A stretch of 40,823 bases of DNA, taken from NCBI GenBank assembly GCA_046732855.1, contig JBKPNX010000140.1:1-40823 (forward strand), read 5' to 3'. Below are positions 34,574 through 40,823 of the stretch, piece after piece. Under the pieces are notes generated by a model. The model had not been told where the DNA came from and ran no database searches. It saw nothing but the letters and a program-made list of their open reading frames with translations. The position numbers were made by a program, and so were the translations under genes. Each line of letters opens with the position of its first letter. Positions within the stretch are counted from its first letter, which is position 1. This stretch comes from JBKPNX01 sp046732855 (GTDB lineage: Bacteria > Pseudomonadota > Alphaproteobacteria > Geminicoccales > Geminicoccaceae).

Positions 34574-35761
34574 TTATCCCTTCAGGGCCGCACCGAGGCC
34601 GTCGATCGCCGCCTGGACCCCGCCCTTGCCGTGGGGCAAGCCGAGCGCGCTAAGAGCGATCTCCAGCCCGCCGAGCGTACCGAGGATCATGGGCGCGTTC
34701 AGGTGCCCCATGTGCGCGATGCGCAGTGCCTTGCCGCTGAACGGCCCGATCCCCCCGCCCAGCACCACGCCGCAATGCTGCGCGCAATAGTCGAGGAGCG
34801 CCCTGGGATCGTGTCCGTCGGCGAGCAGCACGGTGGTCACCGAGTCCGCGCGCTCGGCCGGCTCGATCACGTTGAAGCCGAGCACGCCCCCCTCGGCCCA
34901 TGTCTCCACCGCTCGACGCACCGCCTCGGCCAGCAGGCGATGGCGCCGGAACACGTGCTCGAGGCCCTCCGCGAACAGCAGGTCGAGCGCCTTGCGCAGG
35001 CCGAACAGCAGATGCTCGGGGGGCGTGCCGCAGTACTTCTGATAGTGCTGCTCGCCATCGCGCTCGGTCCAGTCCCAATAGCGGGTGCGCAGGCCGGCGC
35101 TCTGGTGGGCAACAAGCGCGTTGCGCCCCGCGGCGACGAAGCTCAGACCCGGCGGGGTCATCAGGCCCTTCTGCGAGCCGGCGACCGCGACGTCCACCCG
35201 CCAGGCATCCATCTCGAACGGCATGGTCGCGAGCGAGGCGATGACGTCGACCAGCAGGAGCGCATCATGGCCGGCCGCATCGATCGCCCGACGGATCGCC
35301 GCAATGTCGTTGACGACGCTGGATGCGGTGTCCACCTGAACGACCATGACCGCTTTGATCCGACCGGCCCGGTCGGCGCGCAGACGGCGCTCGAGCGCGC
35401 CCGGGTCGACCGCCCGCCGCCAGTCGCCGGGCAGCGTTGCGACTTCCAGCCCCAGCATGCTGGCCATCTCGCCCCAGACCGCGGCGAACAGGCCGCTCTC
35501 GAGCACGAGCACCGTGTCGCCCCTGGACAGCACGTTGACCAGCGCCGCCTCCCAGGCGCCGTGGCCGTTCGCGGCATAGATGTAGACCCGGCCATCGGTG
35601 CGGAACACGCGGCGCAGGTCGGCAAGACAGCTGTCCGTGACCTCGACCAGCGCGCCCGAATAGATGTCGATCGCCGGGCGATGCATCGCGGACAGCACCT
35701 CGTCGGGCACCGTGGTCGGGCCCGGGATGCTGAGGAACTCACGGCCGCTCGCGAGGGTCAT
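34574..35761 (-). CDS. Class V aminotransferase, serine/alanine-glyoxylate aminotransferase-like
   Basis: A 395-residue PLP-dependent enzyme of the serine-glyoxylate/alanine-glyoxylate aminotransferase type. It begins FLSIPGPTTVPDEVLSAMHR, a hallmark, and has YAANGHGAWEAALVNVLSRG, the VDVIASLATMPFEMDAW Asp for the PLP nitrogen, and the Schiff-base lysine K198 (AGSQKGLMTPPG). The usual VxNETSTGV segment before the second domain is replaced by VVQVDTASSVVND, so substrate preference may differ from standard SGAT. The ATG at 35761 has a GGAG 10-14 bases upstream. It stands alone on the minus strand. Confidence 0.9.
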   Translation of the reverse strand: MTLASGREFLSIPGPTTVPDEVLSAMHRPAIDIYSGALVEVTDSCLADLRRVFRTDGRVYIYAANGHGAWEAALVNVLSRGDTVLVLESGLFAAVWGEMASMLGLEVATLPGDWRRAVDPGALERRLRADRAGRIKAVMVVQVDTASSVVNDIAAIRRAIDAAGHDALLLVDVIASLATMPFEMDAWRVDVAVAGSQKGLMTPPGLSFVAAGRNALVAHQSAGLRTRYWDWTERDGEQHYQKYCGTPPEHLLFGLRKALDLLFAEGLEHVFRRHRLLAEAVRRAVETWAEGGVLGFNVIEPAERADSVTTVLLADGHDPRALLDYCAQHCGVVLGGGIGPFSGKALRIAHMGHLNAPMILGTLGGLEIALSALGLPHGKGGVQAAIDGLGAALKG

Positions 35762-35806
35762 CTGCGCAAGGCTCCAAAACGATCCGGTCGCGGGGCGCGA
35801 TCCTTG

Positions 35807-35944
35807 TCCAGCGCGCGGCCCGTGTCCAGCGCGTGGCCCGTGTCCAGCGCGTTGCCCGTGTCCAGCCGCCGTCCCCGTCCAACCCGCAGCCCCGTCCAGC
35901 CGCAGCCCTGTCCGGCTGCCGTCCCTGTCCAGCTGCCCTCCCTG
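35807..35944. repeat. 16-18-bp minisatellite, eight units
   Basis: Eight tandem units beginning TCCAGC or a variant, at 35807, 35825, 35843, 35861, 35878, 35895, 35911 and 35928. The first three are 18 bp and almost identical (TCCAGCGCGYGGCCCGTG type); later ones shorten to 16-17 bp and diverge. The array lies 46 bases upstream of the aminotransferase start, in the 346-bp gap before tRNA-Asn. No gene is seen in that gap. Confidence 0.88.
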
Positions 35945-36067
35945 ACCAGCCGCCCCGGATCGACCCTGCGCCGGGCCGCGCAGGTGCGCTGCATGGTGGC
36001 CGAGATCACGGCGCCGCCGGGTGGCGCGGCGCCGCGCACCGCCGCAGCTCGCCGAACGATCCCGGCC

Positions 36068-36097
36068 TTGTTTTTGGCCGTTGCGCTCTGATATATC
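36068..36097 (+). promoter_or_regulatory. Likely promoter of tRNA-Asn
   Basis: TTGTTT (36068-36073) and TATATC (36092-36097) are 18 bp apart. Transcription would begin a few bases before the tRNA at 36108. A perfect palindrome CACGGCCGTG (36098-36107) lies between the -10 and the tRNA. Confidence 0.5.
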
Positions 36098-36107
36098 ACG
36101 GCCGTGA

Positions 36108-36183
36108 TCCCCGGTAGCTCAGTTGGTAGAGCAAGCGGCTGTTAACCGCTGGGTCGCTGGTTCGAGTCCGGCCCGGGGAGCCA
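36108..36183 (+). tRNA. tRNA-Asn (anticodon GTT)
   Basis: A complete 76-base tRNA with acceptor stem TCCCCGG/CCGGGGA, discriminator G and encoded CCA (36181-36183). The D arm starts TAGCTCAGTTGGTAGAGC. The anticodon stem-loop AGCGG-CTGTTAA-CCGCT has GTT at 36141-36143, and the T arm is GCTGG-TTCGAGT-CCGGC. Confidence 0.97.
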
Positions 36184-36440
36184 CTCCTCAGCGCCGATCG
36201 GTCGCCGTTTCTGCGGCGTAGCCCGCCTTGTGGGAGAGGAGTCGGTCAGACAACCTCCCCTCGAGACGCGGCTGGGCAGCCGTTCACGTCCGACGCCCTT
36301 GGATTCTGCGCTCCTCTGGCGCCGATGCGGCCCCTCAGCGCGGACCGCGCCCGGCACAGGGCGACCTCGCGAGAAGTCGCAACGAAATCCCAGGACCGGG
36401 ACGCCTGAAGCGCGTCCGCCTGACGGGACGCGGGGACTGC

Positions 36441-36749
36441 TCACCCGTCGCGCGGCTGATGCACCTGATCGGCGTGGCGGAGAAAGAACACCGTGATCTC
36501 CTCGTAGGGCTCGTCGCCGACGTTCACCGCGCGGTGGATGCGATCGCAGGGCTCGTCCCAATCGACCTGCCCGGTCGAGAGCTCGAGCCGCTGAGCCGGA
36601 TTGCCGTCGCGGTATTCGAGGGCCAAAACAGCGCCGCGCAGCACCACGGTGACCCACGGGTCGCGATGCCACGGCATCGCCTCGCCGGGCGCCAGACACA
36701 GCCGGCGCACCAAAGTGGTGCCGCGCCGATGGAGCACGGTCTCGGTCAT
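36441..36749 (-). CDS. Small cupin-fold protein
   Basis: A 102-residue single-domain cupin. The barrel strands and likely metal-site residues are LCLAPGEAMPWHRDPWVTVVLRG and EPCDRIHRAVNVGDEPYEEI. Such stand-alone cupins may be isomerases, dioxygenases or binding proteins; none can be chosen here. ATG 36749 has a GGGGG stretch as a ribosome binding site. An inverted repeat 145-176 bases upstream (36894-36925) may be regulatory. Confidence 0.75.
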   Translation of the reverse strand: MTETVLHRRGTTLVRRLCLAPGEAMPWHRDPWVTVVLRGAVLALEYRDGNPAQRLELSTGQVDWDEPCDRIHRAVNVGDEPYEEITVFFLRHADQVHQPRDG

Positions 36750-36893
36750 CGCGATCCCCCTCGCAGTCAACCGGGTCGCCGTTCGCCCCCACAACCGCGC
36801 ATCCGTCCTACGCCGAGTGCTCCGGGCAAACCTGTCTGTTCGGCCGGCGCGGTTGGCCAAGCCGGGTCTGCGTCGATCCGGTGCTCATCCGAG

Positions 36894-36925
36894 GTTAACC
36901 AGACGTTTACTGATCGTTGGTTAAC
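36894..36925. promoter_or_regulatory. Inverted repeat GTTAACCA..TGGTTAAC upstream of the cupin gene
   Basis: Perfect 8-bp arms at 36894-36901 and 36918-36925, separated by 16 bases, in an AT-rich patch. A second palindrome, AACGAATCGTT, overlaps at 36923-36933. This fits a dimeric repressor operator, or a terminator of the upstream gene, better than chance. Confidence 0.45.
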
Positions 36926-37033
36926 GAATCGTTTGGCAGGTCCATGGGACCGTGGGAATCCGTCTGCGTGTCGGAGCGACGCGGTGGGCGAGGGCCGGAG
37001 CAGCGCCGAGCGGGTAGCCCGCACCACGTTCCT

Positions 37034-38032
37034 CTAAAGCTGCTTCACCCGGACCATGCCTTCCTCGGGCGCCTGCGCGAGCGGGTTGCGCAGCGGCGCG
37101 CCGAACGCCGGCACGTCGATCTCGAACACGTCGCCCGGCTCGGCCTTGATCCCGGCGCTGAAGCTCAAGACCGCGGCGCCGATGAAGTGGACGTGCACGT
37201 CGCCCGGACGGCGGAACAGCGGGTATTTGAAGTGGTGGTGCTCGAGATTGGCGAGGGTATGGGACATGTTGGCCTCGCCGGAGATGAACTCCGCCTGCCA
37301 GATCCGGTCCTCGCCGCGCACCACCCTGATGGTCCCGCGCACGTCGGGCGGCAGCTCGCCGAGCAGCAGCTCGGGGCCGAACGCGCACTCGCGCAGCTTG
37401 GAATGCGCCAGATACAGGTAGTTCTGGCGCTCGAGCACGTGATCGGCGAACTCGTTGCCGAGCGCGTAGCCGACCCGGCACGGCCGGCCGTCGTCGTCGA
37501 TCACGTAGAGCATCGCGATCTCGGCCTCCTCGCCGCCGTCCAGCGCAAAGCCGGGCATGGTCAGAGGCTGCCCGGGCGCCGCCACGATGCTGCCGTCGCC
37601 CTTGTAGAACCACTCGGGCGCGACGCCCGGTCCACCCCCTTCCGGCCGGCCGCCCTCGAGGCCGAGCCGGAACATCTTCATCGAATCGCTGAGCTGGTCC
37701 TCCGCCTGCTGCATCGCCTGATGCATGGCGTCGCGCGCCTGGGCGCTGCCGAGATGGGTCAGCCCCGTGCCGGTCACCAGGCAGTGCGCCGGATCGGGAT
37801 GGTCGAGCGGGACGAGCACGCGGCCGCTGCTCAGCAGGTCGGCCAGCGCGAGGGTCTCCGCATCGCCCGCGGCCGCGACCAGATCGGCCAGCTGGCAGCG
37901 TTCGCGCGCCGCCTGCTGCGCCAGCTCGTAGACGGTGCGCACGCCGGACAGCGCCTGCACGCTCCGGCCGTCGTCGCTGACCCGGCCGACCCGGCGCTCG
38001 CCCGCCTCCGACAGAAACTGAACCAGGCGCAT
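37034..38032 (-). CDS. AraD1-family protein, fumarylacetoacetate-hydrolase fold
   Basis: A 332-residue protein of the FAH superfamily that matches the AraD1 family throughout: MRLVQF start, HPDPAHCLVTGTGLTHLGSA, DSMKMFRLGLEGG, APEWFYKGDGSIV, NEFADHVLERQNYLYLAHSK, SGEANMSHTLANLEHHHFKY and FRRPGDVHVHFIGAAVLSF. AraD1 members are linked to L-arabinose or other sugar-acid breakdown (dehydration of 2-keto-3-deoxy acids). The acidic metal site lies in DGGEEAEIAMLYVIDDDG. ATG 38032 has a perfect GGGGAGG Shine-Dalgarno. The enolase-superfamily dehydratase at the start of the window could make such a keto-deoxy acid, but is 35 kb away. Confidence 0.9.
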   Translation of the reverse strand: MRLVQFLSEAGERRVGRVSDDGRSVQALSGVRTVYELAQQAARERCQLADLVAAAGDAETLALADLLSSGRVLVPLDHPDPAHCLVTGTGLTHLGSAQARDAMHQAMQQAEDQLSDSMKMFRLGLEGGRPEGGGPGVAPEWFYKGDGSIVAAPGQPLTMPGFALDGGEEAEIAMLYVIDDDGRPCRVGYALGNEFADHVLERQNYLYLAHSKLRECAFGPELLLGELPPDVRGTIRVVRGEDRIWQAEFISGEANMSHTLANLEHHHFKYPLFRRPGDVHVHFIGAAVLSFSAGIKAEPGDVFEIDVPAFGAPLRNPLAQAPEEGMVRVKQL

Positions 38033-38104
38033 CTCTTGCCTCCCCGCGCGCATTGCCCGTGCGCAGAGCTTAGACCCGGAGCGAAAGCCCCGAAACCCCG
38101 CGAC

Positions 38105-38893
38105 TCATTCGAGACCGGCCACCGGCGCCGCGGTGGTGCGCCCGAACCAGGCAAGCGTCTCGTGCAGGCCGACCACCTCTCCGATCACCACGAGCGCGGG
38201 GCCGCACAGCCGGTGCGCGGCGACCCGCTCAGGCAGGTCCTCGAGCGTTGCGGTCACCACGCGCTGGTGGGCATGGGTGCCGTTCTCGACCACGGCCGCC
38301 CTGGTGTCCGGCGCGAGGCCATGGGCGATCAGCTGCCGGCACAGGCCGGCGAGCGCCTTGAGGCCCATGTACACGACCACGGTCTGCCCGGCCTGGGTCA
38401 GGACCGGCCAGTTGAGCTCGACCGCGCCGTCCCGGGTGTGCCCGGTCACGAACACGAGCGTGTGGGCGTGGTCGCGATGGGTCAGTGGAATGCCGGCGCA
38501 GGCGGCGCAGCCGAGCGCGGCGGTGATTCCGGGCACCACCTGGAACGGCACGCCCGCGGCCGCGAGCGCCTCGAGCTCCTCGCCGCCGCGGCCGAAGATG
38601 AACGGATCGCCGCCCTTGAGCCGCAGCACCCGACGCCCGGCGCGCGCGAGGCGCACCAGGAGCGCATTGATCTCCGCCTGGGCCATGACGTGCCGGTCGC
38701 GCATCTTGCCGGCGAAGATGCGCTCGGCCTCTGCCGGCACCAGCTCGAGCACCTCGGGGCCGACCAGACGGTCGTAGACCACCACGTCTGCCTGGCGGAT
38801 CAGCCGCAGCGCGCGCAAGGTCAGCAGATCCACCGGGCCGGGGCCGGCGCCGACCAGCCAGACCTCGCCGGGTCCGCGCTGCTGCTCCGCCAT
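38105..38893 (-). CDS. cobA: Uroporphyrinogen-III C-methyltransferase
   Basis: A 262-residue SUMT that methylates uroporphyrinogen III at C2 and C7 to precorrin-2, the entry to sirohaem and cobalamin. Motifs are VWLVGAGPGPVDLLTLRALR (residues 11-30), LKGGDPFIFGRGGEE (92-106), VPGITAALGCAACAGIPLTH and AAVVENGT. The usual GKR.G.H box reads GKMRDRHVM. It begins 7 bases after the upstream secreted-protein gene, on the same strand, so both are probably one operon. Confidence 0.95.
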   Translation of the reverse strand: MAEQQRGPGEVWLVGAGPGPVDLLTLRALRLIRQADVVVYDRLVGPEVLELVPAEAERIFAGKMRDRHVMAQAEINALLVRLARAGRRVLRLKGGDPFIFGRGGEELEALAAAGVPFQVVPGITAALGCAACAGIPLTHRDHAHTLVFVTGHTRDGAVELNWPVLTQAGQTVVVYMGLKALAGLCRQLIAHGLAPDTRAAVVENGTHAHQRVVTATLEDLPERVAAHRLCGPALVVIGEVVGLHETLAWFGRTTAAPVAGLE

Positions 38894-38900
38894 GCGCCGA

Positions 38901-39569
38901 TCAACCCGCGAGCTTGAAGATCTCGAGGCGGGTCTCGTCGGTGAACTCCTGACCCTGCTGGTCTGCGGCGCGGTAGAGCGCGGTCTCGAGGATCACGCGG
39001 CGATCGTGGAAGGTCTTCTCGCAGTGCCGGTCGATGAACACGCCGCCGACCGGGCTCCGGCCTCCGCCCGGCTTGGCCTCGGTGCAGGTCCAGCCCTCGC
39101 GGCCGTAGCGCCCCATGACCCTGATGCCGAGCAGGAACGCCTTCTTTTTCAGATACATCCGCGCCTTTGGGTCGGTCACGATGCGGATCCCCTGGACCAC
39201 GCCCTGGTCGTCGATCAGGAGCGACGGGATCACCGGATGGCCGGCGACCTTGGTCCCCTCCCAGCGTTCGCCGAGCTCGGCAAGCCGCGATTCGGCGTAG
39301 GCGAAGGTGACCTCGTGCAGTCCGGCGGCGTCCGGGGGGCAGCGCGCGAACTCGGCCCAGCGCGCCAGCGCCGCCCCCGGCGCGCGCCCGTTGCTGCCGC
39401 AGGCCAGATCGACGTAACCTTCGGCCGGCAGCTGGTCCACGGTCATGCCGACCCGCAGATCGCGCAGGTCGCCCTCGAGCGGGTCCTCGGCGGCCCGCAC
39501 GGCGGCCGGTGCCGCGGCCAGCGCGCACAACAAGCCAGTCACGATCATGCCACGCAGCCGGCCGATCAT
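38901..39569 (-). CDS. Secreted hypothetical protein
   Basis: A 222-residue exported protein of no family I can name. A signal peptide (MIVTGLLCALAAAPAAVRAA) is followed by DLRDLRVGMTVDQLPAEGYV, then four cysteines (LACGSNG, FARCPPD, WTCTEA, DRHCEKT) that may form two disulphides. ATG 39569 has a GGGAGG Shine-Dalgarno and gives the signal peptide; the frame is open to 39629. Immediately upstream of and co-directional with cobA. Confidence 0.75.
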   Translation of the reverse strand: MIGRLRGMIVTGLLCALAAAPAAVRAAEDPLEGDLRDLRVGMTVDQLPAEGYVDLACGSNGRAPGAALARWAEFARCPPDAAGLHEVTFAYAESRLAELGERWEGTKVAGHPVIPSLLIDDQGVVQGIRIVTDPKARMYLKKKAFLLGIRVMGRYGREGWTCTEAKPGGGRSPVGGVFIDRHCEKTFHDRRVILETALYRAADQQGQEFTDETRLEIFKLAG

Positions 39570-39859
39570 CCCGCCTCCCGTCCGAGCTGGGTGCCCGCTT
39601 CCGATCCCTCCAATAAGCCCGCGCGCCATCCTTCACAACCGCAACGTGGCGTCCCGCGGGCCGGGCAGATGACGTGAGAGTGAGCACAGCGCGCGGCGAG
39701 CGGACTGAAGCAGCCATCAGAACCATCCCTGCCTGTGCGCGGCATGTGCCCTAGTCTCCTGCCGTCGGCCTGACGCCAACCTGGACCTTGTCGCAGCCAG
39801 ACGTTACTCAAGCAGGCGAAGAATTCTACTGTTGCGCCAGCGGGAGCGCCGGAGGTCGT

Positions 39860-40823
39860 GATGAAGATACGTCTGCGTGACGTCCTGTCTCTCCTCCTGT
39901 TGTCAGGATCTGTGCTGGTGGGCGGATGCGCGCAGACGCGGGCCCCCGCGCCGGCGCCGCCGGTCCAGCCATTTCAACCGTTCGCCGCCTTTGTCACCGG
40001 CGTGCAGCAGGCGGAGGCGACGTCGTTTGTCGGCCAGCCGGGATTTGCGGTCGAGAGCGCCGCGGCGTTCGAGGAGATGAAGCAGCACCTGCTGCGGCTC
40101 TATGCCGGCGTGACGGCGCGCAACAGCTTCGTCGGACCCGATCGCCAGATCGTAGATTGCGTCCCGATCGAGCAGCAGCCCGGCCTGCGACCTGCCTCCG
40201 GGCGGCGTCTGGAGCTGAGCAAGGACGTGCCGCAACCCGCCGCAGCGGCGAGCGACGTCCGCGGCGAGACGAGCCTGTCAACGCAGCGGCGCAGCGAGGA
40301 CATCACCCTGAGCCAAGGCCGGCGCGATCGTTTGAACCAGGAGATCTACTGCGCCATGGGTACGATCCCGATGCGTCGGGTCACGCTTTACGAGATGGCG
40401 ACCTACCGCAACCTAGAAGCATTCCTGGCCAAGAGCGACGGTGAGAAAGATCCGGAGCGGCCGGCCGATGACTCGGACCACTATTACGCGCGCGGCGTGC
40501 AGTTCGTCGAAAGCTTCGGCGGCGACTCCTGGCTGAACCTGTGGAGCCCGACCGTGTCCTCGGGCCACATGTCCCTGTCGCAGCAGTGGTTCGTCTCGGC
40601 CGACGGCGAGAACAAGCAGACGATGGAAGGTGGCTGGCAGGTGATGCCGGTCAAGTGGAAGATCGACCAGGCGGCCCTGTTCATCTACCATACCACGAAG
40701 AATTACACGAAGGGCACCGGCTGCTACAACCTCGATTGCTCCGGTTTCGTACAGATCGCGAACAACGTGTATCTCGGGCGCGGCTTCACCGCGTACAGCT
40801 CGATTGACGGCACGCAATGGGGC
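39860..40823 (+). CDS. Neprosin-domain lipoprotein, partial at window end
   Basis: At least 321 residues; the 3' end is outside the window. The lipobox ends in LVGGC with C23, so it is probably a lipoprotein. Residues ~95-175 match the plant neprosin activation peptide: QIVDCVPIEQQPGL (96-109) and CAMGTIPMRR (164-173). Residues ~205 on match the neprosin (DUF239) domain: SLSQQWFV (238-245), MEGGWQVMP (255-263), FIYHTT (274-279), TGCYNLDCSGFVQ (286-298). Neprosin is a glutamic peptidase (family G3) that cuts after proline. E256 corresponds to the first catalytic Glu; the second lies beyond the window. ATG 39860 has GGAGGT four bases upstream. Confidence 0.85.

Noticed and set aside
36142..36792. 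216-residue minus-strand frame ending near WLPGPDSNQRPSG
   Set aside because: The end is the familiar false translation of an antisense tRNA gene, and the frame overlaps the real cupin gene.

Overview
This window looks like chromosomal DNA of a high-GC alphaproteobacterium, probably Rhodospirillales-like. The evidence is very GC-rich codon use, a PopZ-family (DUF2497) pole-organising protein, and three gene neighbourhoods typical of the class: recG/sdhE/mfd, xseB-ispA-dxs, and pcm-tolC-popZ. The genus cannot be read from the sequence.

Layout. 1-4.2 kb: a small, lower-GC winged-helix-like protein, an enolase-superfamily sugar-acid dehydratase or racemase, a Phd/VapC-type toxin-antitoxin pair with a palindromic operator, and a MetE-like enzyme. 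4.8-11.9 kb: membrane and envelope proteins of poorly known function (DUF4239, AIM24 family, DUF502) and two paralogous secreted Cys-rich proteins with expanded low-complexity linkers. 11.8-24.9 kb: housekeeping genes: DNA repair (recG, mfd), SDH flavinylation (sdhE), DUF29 and DUF763 proteins, an HDAC-type deacetylase, xseB-ispA-dxs (isoprenoid precursors), a secreted pentapeptide-repeat protein and acylphosphatase. 25.16-25.82 kb: an 11-copy tandem array of a ~62-bp unit with a hairpin core. 26-29 kb: pcm, tolC-like gene and popZ on the minus strand.

29.17-34.37 kb is the most unusual part. It is a ~5.2 kb island, lower in GC, bounded by a perfect 40-bp direct repeat that is the 5' half of tRNA-Cys(GCA). 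The left copy is only a 5' fragment and keeps a good sigma70-like promoter. The right copy is part of the complete tRNA gene. Inside are a frame-broken replication-like gene, an integrase cut off before its catalytic domain, and two intact, overlapping cargo genes (a 2OG-Fe(II) dioxygenase and an FkbM methyltransferase).

34.5-40.8 kb: a class V aminotransferase, an 18-bp minisatellite, tRNA-Asn(GTT), a small cupin, an AraD1-type FAH-fold enzyme, cobA (sirohaem/cobalamin), a secreted hypothetical protein, and the start of a lipoprotein with the full plant-type neprosin architecture (activation peptide plus glutamic-peptidase domain), which runs off the window. The island at the split tRNA-Cys, the bacterial neprosin and the tandem array most deserve follow-up.
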